This document shows positions 46,335 to 58,449 of a stretch of DNA of 64,000 nucleotides, in pieces. The number at the start of each line of letters is the position of its first letter. The first letter of the stretch is position 1. The DNA comes from Serripes groenlandicus (taxonomy: Eukaryota > Mollusca > Bivalvia > Cardiida > Cardiidae), in the NCBI GenBank assembly GCA_031761405.1, contig JASEVX010000005.1, positions 39,479,590 through 39,543,589 on the forward strand, in the 5' to 3' direction. The notes beneath the pieces were generated by a model. The model was not told the DNA's origin, searched no databases, and saw only the letters and a program-made list of their open reading frames with translations. Position numbers and translations under genes: made by a program.

Positions 46335-46650
46335 ACGTATTTAATATTTTCAACTCTATAGAATAATTACACTCTCATCTATAAAGGTAATATTTTTGCC
46401 CCTACGTTTTCAAAGTCGACTGTTGTAGATTGTTTGTATGTGGAAAGGTCGAACTAAAAATGCCTATACACATTGTATTCTGACGCCTCTACAGCAGGCG
46501 ACTTATGAAAACATTTCTGCAAAAGGAGAAATTGCCCATGTTGCCAAAATGTTTTCAACTCTATTCATTCATTACATTTTCAACATTATGCCCAGATGTT
46601 TTCAAAATCTTCTGCTGCAGGTTTGTTGTATATGGGATAAGGTTGAGTAC
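46335..46650. mobile_element. TTAA-type MITE pieces upstream of the Roco gene
   Basis: 46340-46455 has TCATCTATAAAGG, GTCGACTGTTGTAGATTG and ATGTGGAAAGG. 46470-46650 has CGCCTCTACAGCAGGCGAC, GGAGAAATTGCCCATG and TCTTCTGCTGCAGG. Both are diverged and lie within 100-400 bp of the start codon at 46259. Confidence 0.6.
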
Positions 46651-46659
46651 ACCAATCCA

Positions 46660-47075
46660 TTATAAAACCTTAATCAGCGGGAAATATGTGTATGCCCAGG
46701 GAACAATGAATACCATTACTATTGACCCATTGATCTGTAACTTGATATTTATCTTATGTATTTGCTTGCTGGAAATTGATAGTCTTGTCAACGGCAAAAT
46801 CATGATTATGTGGAAAAAGTCTTTAAATGTTGGCCGAACCGTTGAAACGCCGTAAAACCCCCATAAATCAAATTAAACATTCTCAATACTTGCCATGGAG
46901 TAGACGTTCTTTGTCCGAATTCAGACACTCATTCACGCCCCTGATAAGGTATCTAGTCAACTTTAAACTATTATATTAATCGGAGTATGCTTTTAAACAA
47001 ATGAGCATGAATGTTTTTGGAAGATTACATTGTTTTGAACCGATGTATTCTCATTACAACTAAAAAAAAAGACAA
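46660..47075. other. intergenic, no feature recognised
   Basis: 46835-46875 resembles a SINE tail (AACGCCGTAAAACCCCC). No gene. Confidence 0.4.
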
Positions 47076-47081
47076 AAAGTG

Positions 47082-47340
47082 CTGTGGTTGTGGTAGAGCA
47101 ACCGTCCCGGGTGCAGTGGGTCGTGGGTTCGATTCCCGGCCGGGTCATACCATATACTTTAAAAATGGTATTAATGGATGCCGTCCTTGGCGCTCAGGTT
47201 TGCGGTGTTAGCATTACGACTGACTAGCTGGTGTCAGAAAAAAAGGACCAGTAGTACTGGTAACTTACCCAGGAAACGCCGTGATATAACTGAACAATTG
47301 TTGAAAGCGGCGTAGAACACCAATCAATCAATCAACTAAT
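47082..47340 (+). mobile_element. tRNA-derived SINE, type 1, full length
   Basis: GTGGTTGTGGTAGAGCAACC (A box), GTGGGTTCGATTCCCGGCC (B box), a body with TTAGCATTACGACTGACTAG and AGTAGTACTGGTAACTTACC, and GAAAGCGGCGTAGAACACC before a (CAAT)n tail. The tRNA-like part lacks a proper acceptor stem and 3' end for a working tRNA. Confidence 0.88.
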
Positions 47341-47988
47341 CACTATTCAATAATCCTTCAGCGTTTCTATGCAGCGGGATCTACATTGTGCGCCACAAGG
47401 GTAGAGTGAGATTCAAGAAACGTCTGGAATTAATGACCATTTTGACCCTTTTCGCATGGTTAAGCAGGCAGATTTTGATCTTCAAGTTTACTCGGATCTC
47501 TTAAATTCGTGAGCCTTAGCATTCAATGAACAACACTGTCGAGTAATAAATGAATATTTAGACATCGCATTTCGGGAATCTTATAAGAATAGACGGTGGA
47601 CAGGGAAGACCCGTATCTACTTTCAGGGGTGTAGATGGGGGAAAGTTGAATATACACACAGGTGAGGTAGGGGACCCGGGCGTTTTCCGAAGGGGACATT
47701 TTGAAATCCTACGTTGCATATGGTGAACTCAAGTGGTCACGTTGGTCATACCGAAAACACACACTAACTATACCACCATGCAGATTTATTCACATTTTCG
47801 GGCGAACTCAACTCTTACCACGCTTTCAGTTGTAATGCATTTTATTTGTTTGACCTTTCCTGACAAATTGTATGCATTGGCGTTAAGGCGTATGCATGGG
47901 TACATGCGAGACCTGTTTGGATTCGCAGGTTAGCTGATCCCAAAGTCCCCAAGGTTGGTTTTCGTGGGACTTGGCTATTATATAAATA
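47341..47988. other. intergenic, no feature recognised
   Basis: 47870-47960 carries a fragment with CATGCGAGACCTGTTTGG and CCAAGGTTGGTTTTCGTGG, like part of the GAGCCGTTCC family. Nothing else. Confidence 0.4.
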
Positions 47989-48029
47989 CCAAGGAAACAT
48001 TAAGTGAATTTGGTTGGTAATCTTAATAA

Positions 48030-49005
48030 AAACAAGAGCGCCAAATGTCACAAAATACGCCCGTCCTGTTTTTTTGAGACCAAGTATAGTGATAATTGGT
48101 TGAACATCAGCCAAACTTAGAGAGCGGACACTGTTAGTACAGTTTTGGCCATTTCGAGGGACATAATTTTGTAGTGACTAAGATAACGTTGTAAGTTATC
48201 AAACCTGACCAAGATATTCTGCCCATCAACATATTGTCTAGATTTGGTGATGATCGGATAAAGGCTTCTGAAGTTATTTAGCTGACAAGACCAATTTTAG
48301 GTAATTTCTATAATTAAAGGGCAATAACTCTCTATCGAATGGAACAATATGGCTAGTTATCGGACTTGTCCGAGATATTACGTAAATATACATTCTGACC
48401 AAATTCGGTGATGATTGGACAAAGGCTCCTAAAGTTATTGAGCTGACAAGACTAATTTTAGGTCATTTCTATAATTAAAGAGCGATAACTCTCGATTGAC
48501 TAAAGCGATATGGCTAGTTATCGAACTTGTCCGAGATATTATGCCAGTACACATTCTGACTAAATTTTGTGATGATTGGACAAAGGCTTCTAAAGTTATT
48601 GAGCTGACAATACTAATTTTAGGTAATTTCTATAATTAAAGGGCAATAACTCTTGATTGACTAAAGCGATATGGCTTGCTATCAAACTTGTCCGAGATAT
48701 TATGCCAATACACATTCTGACCAAATTTGGTGATGATTGGACAAATGCTTCTAAAGTTATTGAGCTGACAATACCAATTTTGGGTAATTTCTATAATTAA
48801 AGGGCGATAACTCTTGATTGACTAAAGCGATATAGCTAGTTATCGAACTTGTCCGAGATATTATCCCAATACACATTCTGACCAAATTTGGTGATGATTG
48901 GACAAAGGCTTCTAAAGTTATTGAGCTGACAACGTACTGGACGCCGCCCAAGTACACCGCCCGCCCGCCCGCCCGCCCGCCCGCCCGTACGCCGCAGGTA
49001 AATCT
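48030..49005 (+). mobile_element. AACAAGAGCG element with 161-bp tandem units and (CCCG)n end
   Basis: Starts AAAAACAAGAGCGCCAAATG. Five units, about 161 bp apart at 48432, 48592, 48753 and 48914 and one earlier, share AAAGTTATTGAGCTGACAA, CTATAATTAAAGGGC and ATAACTCTTGATTGAC and TTATCGAACTTGTCCGAG. It ends at GTACTGGACGCCGCCC and a (CCCG)7 run (48959-48988). Confidence 0.72.
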
Positions 49006-49317
49006 TTAATACGATCCGTTTTTTTCAAAACGGGCGTATAAAAAACGTGTACCATGAAACAGTGTTCTGATTGACGAAGGACAACTCTTGTGCATTTAAG
49101 AATAATCATGTAGAATTATGTCCCTTTAGCAAGGTAAAACAGCTTGTTTGTCTGGAGTTCCTTCCCCTTATTACTATCATAGGAAGTCGGGAACCAGACT
49201 AACAGATTGTTAGTGCATGTTATGCAAGTAATACAAAACTGTCATATCTAATATAGGACATGTTAAAGAGATTAAAGTGCCGTTTAATCATACACGTCAT
49301 GTACATGAATGTGACTT

Positions 49318-49490
49318 TCGACCCCTTTCCCACATATATAGCAAATATGCAGCAAAGAACATGGACAAAAGGTTCATGAAATCTCTGTAAATGATATCAT
49401 AACATATTTGAAAAGACTTAAAACATTGCAGCAATACGGGAAATTGCTCATCGTGACATCAAAAAGCGTCTGCACGTAGGACTGTATTAA
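49318..49490. mobile_element. TTAA-type MITE, degraded
   Basis: CGACCCCTTTCCCACATATA, TATGCAGCAAAGAAC, GGGAAATTGCTCATCGTGAC and CATCAAAAAGCGTCTGCACG. Confidence 0.62.
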
Positions 49491-49547
49491 TTTAACTAGA
49501 TACTAAGCTAACGAAGGTATATGACAAGCCGTTTTACTATTTATTTG

Positions 49548-49895
49548 TTTGAGAGACGTCTCTCTAGTTGAAAGATGTATCTTTCTACTTTAAAGTAGAG
49601 ATATGTCTTGGTTTGTAGAAGATATCTCTTAATTACAGAGATATCTCTCTAGTTGAGAGATGTAACTTTCTACTTACAGCGATATATCTCTAGCATAGAG
49701 AGATATCGCTCAAATGTACGGATAGATCTCTTTGTTAGCGAGATATCTCTCAAGCTTACGGGGATATCCTTTAATTAAAAATAAAATGTTCATTTAGAGA
49801 GATATCTTACACACACATAGAGAGTTATCTATTTAAGCACGTTAACAATATCTCTCCCTCTGTTAACTTAGAGAAATATCTCTCTATGACTTGTT
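49548..49895. repeat. array of AGAGATATCTCT palindromes
   Basis: GAGATATCTCTC or one-base variants recur every 20-45 bp (for example 49628, 49648, 49692, 49738 and 49796), separated by TTAGTTGAGAGATGTA-like linkers. A second array of the same motif lies at 50640-50825. Confidence 0.8.
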
Positions 49896-50280
49896 TAGGC
49901 GTGTATATAATTACTGCACCCTACTATTTGAAACGTGTCATCGAATCTACCGAAGATCAAATTAAAATTGTTAACATTTGTAATAGTTTACCTTGCTTTT
50001 CGCAGAGAATGGTTCAGATATTCATATCAAGTTGAAAACATAGGTTTGCATTATTTTCTTATACATTCTCTTTTAGAAATGTGATGGTCTGCGGTATTGT
50101 TCATTATTTGAAAGGTAATTACAGTTAATTGTCATTAGTGACGTCTACTGTATTACATGTACAATGTATTATCTGACTTCAAGTCATAGATTTTAAAGCA
50201 TGCGTTAAGTATATAGATATTTCAACTTGCATTGGAATGTTAAAAACCTGCGCCAAATGCTTGATTGGTTAGTTTGGGTT
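49896..50280. other. spacer between palindrome arrays, no gene
   Basis: AT-rich with no supported feature. Confidence 0.4.
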
Positions 50281-50287
50281 TAATTGC

Positions 50288-50436
50288 TTTCCGCATTGGC
50301 TGTTAGCCCAGTGGTGAATGGTGTGTGTCGCATTGGTTTTTGTCAAACGTCTGAAAAAATGTTGGCCGAGCTTGGGTTCGAACTCACAAACTGGATCGAC
50401 AGCCCATATCGCTTTCGACTGAGCTACCGGGCTGCC
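50288..50436 (-). mobile_element. tRNA-derived SINE, type 2, head and body
   Basis: Minus strand AGCCCGGTAGCTCAGTCGAA, GTGAGTTCGAACCCAAGC (B box) and ATTTTTTCAGACGTTTGAC. Inserted between the two AGAGATATCTCT arrays. Confidence 0.8.
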
Positions 50437-50454
50437 GAAATATATAAAAAAAAT

Positions 50455-50545
50455 AACCGCGTTTGATTAGTCGAATGAATAAAGATAACCGCGTATGATT
50501 GGTCGAATGAATACAATTAACCGCGGTTAATTGGTCGAAAGAAAC
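50455..50545 (+). repeat. three-unit ~33-bp repeat
   Basis: AACCGCGT/GGTTAATTGGTCGAA-type units: ATAACCGCG..TTTGATTAGTCGAATGAAT occurs at about 50452, 50485 and 50517 with changes. Confidence 0.7.
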
Positions 50546-50639
50546 ATGTGTTTGTGTGTAAACTCTGACTATGGGGAGAAATCATTTTACATTTAAACCG
50601 ACAAATATTAACAGACATATCTTTCTAACATAGAAAACT

Positions 50640-50825
50640 ATTTTAACTATGAAGATATCTCTCTAAGTTATCGAAATATCTCTCAAACATTGTCAATGTT
50701 AGAGATATATGTCTCTAAATTATAGAGATATCTCCATTACTTAGAGAGAGAGATATCTTTAACAATTAGAGAGATTTATCTAGGTTAAAGATCATCTCCC
50801 TAGGTTAGAGAGATATCTTTAAATC
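50640..50825. repeat. second array of AGAGATATCTCT palindromes
   Basis: GATATCTCTCTAAGTT, AGAGATATCTCC, AGAGAGAGATATC and AGAGAGATATC within 190 bp. Confidence 0.78.
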
Positions 50826-51029
50826 GAATACATAGTAATGCCATAATTAAAGGTCCCAGTCACGTAACTATTGGCTATGCTACTTTACGACTGATATTTG
50901 TTGATATCGTACACTGTGCAACTATTGCTATCGTCTTACCCTAGTTTTGTGTAAGTTCTTGGTTTTGACAATCGATGTTGATTATTCAAGCTATTACATA
51001 TAGAGGACGCGGCGGTCATGGTGGAGTGC

Positions 51030-51160
51030 ACTTTGACGAAGCATATTTATAGCCTAGTACTGGTTAGTTTACCCAGGGAGCATGACTCAGTGAACTGTCG
51101 CCGTGATACAACTGAAATATTGTTGAAAACGGCGTAAATCCCCAATAAACCAAAAACAAC
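51030..51160 (+). mobile_element. type 1 SINE, 5'-truncated tail
   Basis: TAGCCTAGTACTGGTTAGTT, CGCCGTGATACAACTGAAAT and GAAAACGGCGTAAATCCCC: the 3' half of the family at 47082. Confidence 0.72.
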
Positions 51161-51209
51161 AGTACATAAGGGGATTCAGCGGGCTAAGAATTAACCTAGT
51201 CCAATTTCA

Positions 51210-54200
51210 ACAAGTGGATCCCTAAGGATATCAGAATACATATATTGACAATTACTAGTATTAATACGTACATCTATAGTCTTGACCCCTAGAGATATCA
51301 GAATACATCTCTTAACAATTACTAGTATTAATACGTACATCTATAGTTTTGACCCCTAGAGATATCAGAATACATCTCTTAACAATTACTAGTATTAATA
51401 CGTACAGCTATAGTCTTTATCACTAGAGATATCAGAATACATCTCTTAACAATTACTAGTATTAATACGTACAGCTATAGTCTTTACCACTAGAGATATC
51501 AGAATACATCTCTTAACAATTACTAGTATTAATACGTACATCTATAGTCTTGACCCCTAGAGATATCAGAATACATCTCTTAACAATTACTAGTATTAAT
51601 ACGTACATCTATAGTCTTTACCACTAGAGATATCAGAATACATCTCTTAACAATTACTAGTATTAATACGTACATCTATAGTCTTGACCCCTAGAGATAT
51701 CAGAATACATCTCTTAACAATTACTAGTATTAATACGTACATCTATAGTCTTTACCCCTAGAGATATCAGAATGCATCTCTTAACAATTACTAGTATTAA
51801 TACGTACAGCTATAGTCTTGACCCCTAGCGATATCAGACTACATCTCCTGACAATTATTAGTACATGTACTTATACATAGTTATACATGCTTGCTCCCTA
51901 CGGATATATCTGAATACATATCTAGAGATAATACGTAGATCGACAGTCTTGATCCCCAGGGATATCAGGATACATTTCTTGACAATTACTAGTTTTAATA
52001 CGTAGTTCTATATGCTTCTTCCCTACGTATATCAGAACAATTACTAGTTTTAATATGTAGTTCTATATGCTTCATCCCTACCGATATCAGGATACATTTC
52101 TTGACAATTACTAGTTTTAATACGTAGTTCTATAAGCTTCATCCCTACTGATATCAGGATACATTTCTTGACAAGTACTAGTTTTAATACGTAGTTAAAT
52201 ATGATTGATCCCTACTGATATCAGGATACATCTCTTGACAATTGCTAGTTTTAATACGTAGTTACATATGATTGATCCCTTCTGATATCAGGATACATCT
52301 CTTGACAATTACTAGTTTTAATACGTAGTTCTATATCCTTCATCCCTACTGATATCAGGATACATTTCTTGACAATTACTAGTTTTAATACGTAGTTCTA
52401 TATGCTTCATACCTGCTGATATAAGGATACATTTCTTGACAATTACTAGTTTTAATACGTAGTTCTATATGCTTCATCCCTACTGGTATAAGGATACATT
52501 TCTTGACAATTACTAGTATTAATACGTAGTTCTATATCCTTCATCCCTACTAATATCAGGAAACATTTCTTGACAATTACTAGTTTTAATACGTAGTTCT
52601 ATATGCCTCACCCCTACTGATGTCAGGATACATTTCGTGACAATTACTAGTTTTAATTAATACGTAGTTACATATGATTGATCCCTACGGATATCTGAAT
52701 ACATCTCTTGATAATTACTAGAATTAATACGTAGATCTACAGTCTTGATTCCTATGGATATCAGAATACATCTCATGAACAATTACTTGATTTAAAACGT
52801 AGATATTCAGTCTTGATTCATAGGGATATCAGATAACATCCCATGAAAAATTACTAGTAATTATACATTGATCTATAGTCTTGATCCCTAGCGATATCAG
52901 AATATATACCTTGACAACTACTAGAATTATTACGTAGATATTTCTTGATAATTGGGATATCTTGATATTTACTAGTTTTATACGTATATCTTTAGTCTAG
53001 ATCCCTACGGATAGCAGAATACATCTCTTGATAATTACTAGTTTTAGTACCGTACGTAGAGCGTATATCAGGATACACCCCTTGACAGTTACTAGTTTTA
53101 ATACGTAGTTCTATATACTTCATCCCTATGGATATCAAAATACACCCCTTGACACTTACTAGTTTTAATACGTAGTTCTATATACTTGATCCCTACGAAT
53201 ATCAGAATACATCTCTTGAACATTACTAGTTTAAATACGCAGTTTTAAAGTCTTGATTCCTAGGGATATCAGGATACATCCCTAGACAATTATTATAATT
53301 AAAACGTATATCTAAAGTCTTGATCCCTAGGGACAACAAGATACATCCCATGAACAATTACTTGAATTTATACATTGATCTTTAGTCCTGATTCCCAAGG
53401 ATATCAGAATATATCCCTAGACAATTACTAGTTTTAGTGCGTATATCTATAGTTTAATTACTATTGATCCATTGGGATATTAGAATACATCCCATGAACA
53501 ATTTCTAGTGTTTATGCGAAGATCTGTAGTTTTGATCCTTATGTATATCAGAATATATCCCATGACGAGTATTAGTATTAGTACATAGATCTAACGTCTT
53601 GATCACTAGGGATATCGGAATACATCCCATGACAATTACTACAATTTATAAGTAGATCTTTAGTCTAGATCCCTATGGATATATAAATACATCCCTTGAC
53701 AATTACTAGTTTTAACACGCAGATCTATGGTCTTGGTCGCTAGGGATATCATAATACATCTGTCGACAATTACTAGTTTTAATACGCAGATCTATAGTCT
53801 AGATCCCTAGGGATATCAGAATACATCCCTTGACAATTACTAGTATTTATACGTAGATCTTTAGTATAGATTCCTAGGGATATCAGTATACATCCCTTTG
53901 TCTATCCCATGACGAGTATTAGTATTAGTACATAGATCTAACGTCTTGATCACTAGGGATATCGGAATACATCCCATGACAATTACTACCATTTATAAGT
54001 AGATATTTAGTCTAGATCCCTATGGATATATAAATACATCCCTTGACAATTACTAGTTTTAACACGCAGATCTATGGTCTTGGTCGCTAGGGATATCATA
54101 ATACATCTGTCGACAATTACTAGTTTTAATACGCAGATCTATAGTCTAGATCCCTAGGGATATCAGAATACATCCCTTGACAATTACTTGTATTTATACG

Positions 54201-54935
54201 TAGATCTTTAGTATAGATCCCTAGGGATATCAGTATACATCCCTTGACAATTACTAGTTTTAATACGTAGTTCTATATGTTTGATCCCTACGGATATCAA
54301 GAAACATCTATTGATAGTTACTATTATTTTATATGTAGATCTATAGTCTATTTCCCTATGTATATCAGAATACACCCCTTGACACTCGCTAGTAATAATA
54401 CGTAGATGTATATGCTTGATCCCTATGGATATCAGAATACACCCCTTGACACTCGCTAGTAATAATACGTAGATTTATATGCTTGATCCCTATGGATATC
54501 AGAATACACCCCTTGACAATCGCTAGTAATAATACGTAGATGTATATGCTTGATCCCTATGGATATCAGAATACACCCCTTGACAATCGCTAGTAATAAT
54601 ACGTAGATTTATATGCTTGATCCCTATGGATATCAGAATACACCCCTTGACACTCGCTAGTAATAATACGTAGATTTATATGCTTGATCCCTATGGATAT
54701 CAGAATACACCCCTTGACAATTACTAGTATTTATGCGTATATCTTTAGTCAAAATCCACAGGGATATCAGTATACATTTCTTGACAATTACTAGTTTTAA
54801 TACGTAGTTCTTTATGCTTGATCCCTACTGATATCAGAATACATCTCTTGATAATTATTAGTTTTAATACGTAGATACATAATCTTGATTCAAAGGAGTA
54901 TCTGAATACATCCCTTAACAATAATAAGTATTTAT
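51210..54935 (+). repeat. 67-bp satellite A, ~55 copies
   Basis: Unit: TAGTCTTGACCCCTAGAGAT, ATCAGAATACATCTCTTAAC, AATTACTAGTATTAATACGT, ACATCTA. The first 600 bp are nearly homogeneous. From 51.9 kb a TAGTTCTATATGCTTCATCC variant prevails. From 54.38 kb a variant with GACACTCGCTAGTAATAATA is amplified. A block of about 290 bp at 53561 recurs at 53908. No coding frame. Confidence 0.95.
53561..54170 (+). repeat. segmental duplication inside satellite A
   Basis: The block starting CATGACGAGTATTAGTATTA at 53561 is repeated at 53908, 347 bp on, with almost no change (for example GTCTTGGTCGCTAGGGATAT and ATACATCTGTCGACAATTAC in both). About five 67-bp units were copied together. Confidence 0.88.
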
Positions 54936-55300
54936 ATTATATTGAATGCTGAGATGGTCACTATTTTTTGTGTCATTTATATGTTTATTAATACTCTATG
55001 ACATGTATTTTTCTTATTTTATCTTTTATTCAGTTATTATTTTTATTTTGTTGCATTCATAATCAAAACTAATCATTGACAATCATATTATATTATGTTA
55101 TAAAAGTTATCCTTACTTTGTATAATTGTAATTGATTACTCTGCTCAGAAATGGGCGCCATGATTGGCTAATAAAAATATCTTATCTTATCTTATTAGAA
55201 ACGTAGATAAGATCTTACCACGCCCCTGTTTATATGTAGCTAGATATAGTTTTGAGCGACCCTTTCACTACTAAATCTTTTAAATAATCTTGTCAGACTT
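54936..55300. other. spacer between satellites A and B
   Basis: AT-rich; near 55170-55215 TTATCTTATCTTATTAG and GATAAGATC form a short inverted repeat. No gene. Confidence 0.5.
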
Positions 55301-56655
55301 CGCAACATCGATTCCGGTAGTAAAAGGGCTAAAGAGCTGTTGGAAAAGCCCAAGGGATGGTTTATTTTAGCAATATCGATTCCGGTAGTAAAGGGGTAAA
55401 GAGCTGTTGGAAAAGCCCAAGGGATTGTTCATTTTAACAATATCGATTCCGGTAGTAAAGGGGTAAAGAGCTGTTGGAAAAGCCCAGGGGATGGTTCATT
55501 TTAGCAACATCGATTCCGGTAGTAAAGGGGTAAAGAGCTGTTGGAAAAGCCCAGGGGATGGTTCATTTCAGCAACATCGATTCCAGTAGTAAAGGGGTAA
55601 AGAGCTGTTGGAAAAGCCCAAGGGATGGTTCATTTTAGCAACATCGATTCCGGTAGTAAAGGGGTAAAGAGCTGTTGGAAAAGCCCAGGGGATGGTTCAT
55701 TTTAGCAACATCGATTCCAGTAGTAAAGGGGTAAAGAGCTGTTGGCAAAGCCCAAGGGATGGTTCATTTTAGCAACATCGATTCCGGTAGTAAAAGGGCT
55801 AAAGAGCTGTTGGAAAAGCCCAAGGGATGGTTCATTTTAGCAATATCGATTCCGGTAGTAAAGGGGTAAAGAGCTGTTGGAAAAGCCCAGGGGATTGTTC
55901 ATTTTAGCAATATCGATTCCGGTAGTAAAGGGGTAAAGAGCTGTTGGAAAAGCCCAGGGGATGGTTCATTTCAGCAACATTGATTCCGGTAGTAAAGGGG
56001 TAAAGAGCTGTTGGAAAAGCCCAGGGGATTGTTCATTTTAACAATATCGATTCCGGTAGTAAATGGGTAAAGAGCTGTTGGAAAAGCCCAAGAGATGGTT
56101 CATTTTAGCAATATCGATTCCGGTAGTAAAGGGGTAAAGAGCTGTTAGAAAAGCCCAGGGGATTGTTCATTTTAGCAATATCGATTCCGGTAGTAAAGGG
56201 GTAAAGAGCTGTTGGAAAAGCCCAGGGGATTGTTCATTTTAACAATATCGATTCCGGTAGTAAAGGGGTAAAGAGCTGTTGGAAAAGCCCAGGGGATGGT
56301 TCATTTCAGCAACATTGATTCCGGTAGTAAAGGGGTAAAGAGCTGTTGGAAAAGCCCAGGGGATTGTTCATTTTAACAATATCGATTCCGGTAGTAAAGG
56401 GGTAAAGAGCTGTTGGAAAAGCCCAGGGGATTGTTCATTTTAACAATATCGATTCCGGTAGTAAAGGGGTAAAGAGCTGTTGGAAAAGCCCAAGGGATGG
56501 TTCATTTTAGCAACATCGATTCCAGTAGTAAAGGGGGAAAGAGCTGTTGGAAAAGCCTAGGGGATGGTTCATTTTAGCAACATCGATTCCGGTAGTAAAG
56601 GGGTAAAGAGCTGTTGGAAAAGTCCAGGGGATGGTTCATTTTAGCAATATCGATC
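55301..56655 (+). repeat. 67-bp satellite B, ~20 copies
   Basis: Unit: CAACATCGATTCCGGTAGTA, AAGGGGTAAAGAGCTGTTGG, AAAAGCCCAGGGGATGGTTC, ATTTTAG. The first unit spacing is 68, then 67 exactly. Variants (CAATATCG or CAACATCG; CAAGGG or CAGGGG) are shuffled along the array. No similarity to satellite A is seen in spite of the same period. Confidence 0.96.
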
Positions 56656-56839
56656 TTGCATTCGACCATTCATTCTTTACGATTATTGACAACAATTTAT
56701 TACTAAATGGCTAGATCTATAGTTTGTGTTGGAAGGTAGCCAGTTGCCTGGGAAGAATATTTTGTGGAATAGCCTACAAATGTGAAAAAAGCATGGAAAC
56801 ACACGACACGGTGTTACATGTTATCAATCAGTCCATCTT

Positions 56840-57115
56840 TCGTTGGTAGCTCAGTCGGTAGCGACGCGGGCTGTCAATCCATGGGTTGTGAGTTCGAACT
56901 CCAGCTCGGCCAACATACTTTCTGACATTTGATAAAAGTCAATGCTACAAGCGTCATTCGTCTTTCACCAACGAACAGTCTATGTGGAAAAGCAGCCAGT
57001 TGCTGGGAAAGTTTGTTATGTGGATTACTGGTATGGGGAAGCCAGGAAAAACATAAGTAGGTGAACTGGCCTACTTGATTTTTTTTTTTTAAAAACGGCG
57101 TAAGACCTCAATCAA
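56840..57115 (+). mobile_element. tRNA-derived SINE, type 2, full length
   Basis: GTTGGTAGCTCAGTCGGTAG (A box), GTGAGTTCGAACTCCAGCTC (B box), CATTCGTCTTTCACCAACG, AAGCAGCCAGTTGCTGGGAA, GTAGGTGAACTGG and AACGGCGTAAGACCTCAATC. The best reference copy of this family here. Confidence 0.88.
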
Positions 57116-57119
57116 CCAA

Positions 57120-57790
57120 CCATCTTTCATAATCTGTATCAAGTAAAGATGTACACACTTTTACATACAAGAATACACTAGGAGTTAAAATAAAACCATT
57201 TTACAACCCTAAATGTATCGAGCTATTTTCCGTGAGTGCTAGCAGCAGACGACATTTGATAGAATTCATATGTTTACCTATTACCTATAATTGACTAAAA
57301 GTAAATATAAAATAAGGACGCTTGGAAAATTGAGAAATTGTCCAGTTACGCGGACTGTGTTTTTAAACGTGTGAATTAATTAAAATGAATGTAGGATGTG
57401 TGTTTCAATATTATATGTCAATGATTCAGTTATATAGATCTATATATGTCAGATATACGACACACACACACGCGCGCATCTTTTAACAGAGATGTCCTAC
57501 CTGACGAGTTTACTGTGAAGAATCCAGTCTAATTCCACATATTTTGTATTTAGACTTATTTTTATAAAACACATCATTTTAAATCCATATTAGATAACAA
57601 GTGCCGCTGATGTGGACCTTCCTTTGAAACATGTTTGAGCACTATGTCAATCCAATTTTGGAATTCCCAGATCTATAAATAGGTATGGCTAATAAGGTAT
57701 TTTTGACAAGCTGTGTGATATTGAAATGGAGGTGTTGATCAAAGGAATGTTGATTTGCAAGTTTATTACTGAATAGAAGCAGAAGGTCAA
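57120..57790. other. intergenic, CA/CG microsatellite
   Basis: 57461-57478 is ACACACACACGCGCGC. A MITE-like GCAGCAGACGAC box lies at 57240. No gene. Confidence 0.45.
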
Positions 57791-57796
57791 CCATAT

Positions 57797-58018
57797 TAAC
57801 CCTTTCCCACATACAACCAATCTGCTACAGATGACTCGTATATTGGCAAAAGTATAGAAACTTTCACTAAATGAATGAATAGTTATTGAATGAAATTGAA
57901 AACATTGTTGCAAATGGAAAAGGTGTTCATAATGAGCCATTTCTCCTCTTACAATTTTTTTTCAAAAGTCACCTGCTACAATGAGATCAGAAAGCGCTTG
58001 TATGTGGCAAAGAGTTAA
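57797..58018. mobile_element. TTAA-type MITE beside the left end of the transposon
   Basis: TTAACCCTTTCCCACATACA to GTGGCAAAGAGTTAA, 25 bp from the transposon end. The hairpin is eroded. Confidence 0.78.
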
Positions 58019-58043
58019 GGCAGTATTAAGGTGGAATCATACC

Positions 58044-58449
58044 TTTGAAATAACGTCGTTTTTGACGTCAAAACGTGCGTTTTGGGGTCAATGATAGTGT
58101 GGTTAAAGAAATCGTAATTACTTTCTCGTTTGAAGAGGTATTTAGATCAAATTAACAGCAAACTGTTAACATTAGAATTACCTGCATGATGATATCAAAT
58201 TCATACAACTTTCTTGAAAATTTAAATAACATAATGCGAGTTAAAATGAAAATTGGCGCTAGAATGTTTTATCAGAAATTAAGTTATTTCTTATTTATTA
58301 AAAATTCGCCCGAGAGATTTTTTTTAAAAAATTATATAATTTAGGACAGCTTTTCATTTATCACTTCCCAAAGTTTTAAGAAAATCTGTCGTACCGATTT
58401 ATATTAAATCGTAATACCGTTAAAGCTCTGTCGCACGTCGAAATGGACA
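58044..58449 (+). repeat. left terminal inverted repeat of the transposon
   Basis: About 406 bp matching 63293-63696 in reverse complement. The outer 36 bases include TTGACGTCA, a CRE-like palindrome (TGACGTCA), repeated as the mirror image at the other end. It lies 460 bp beyond the stop codon of the transposase. Confidence 0.88.

Noticed and set aside
47082..47155. possible tRNA gene (good A and B boxes)
   Set aside because: No matching acceptor stem or 3' end, and it continues into a SINE body and (CAAT)n tail.
56840..56915. possible tRNA gene
   Set aside because: The same tRNA-like head occurs in at least six decayed copies with a shared SINE body, so it is a SINE.
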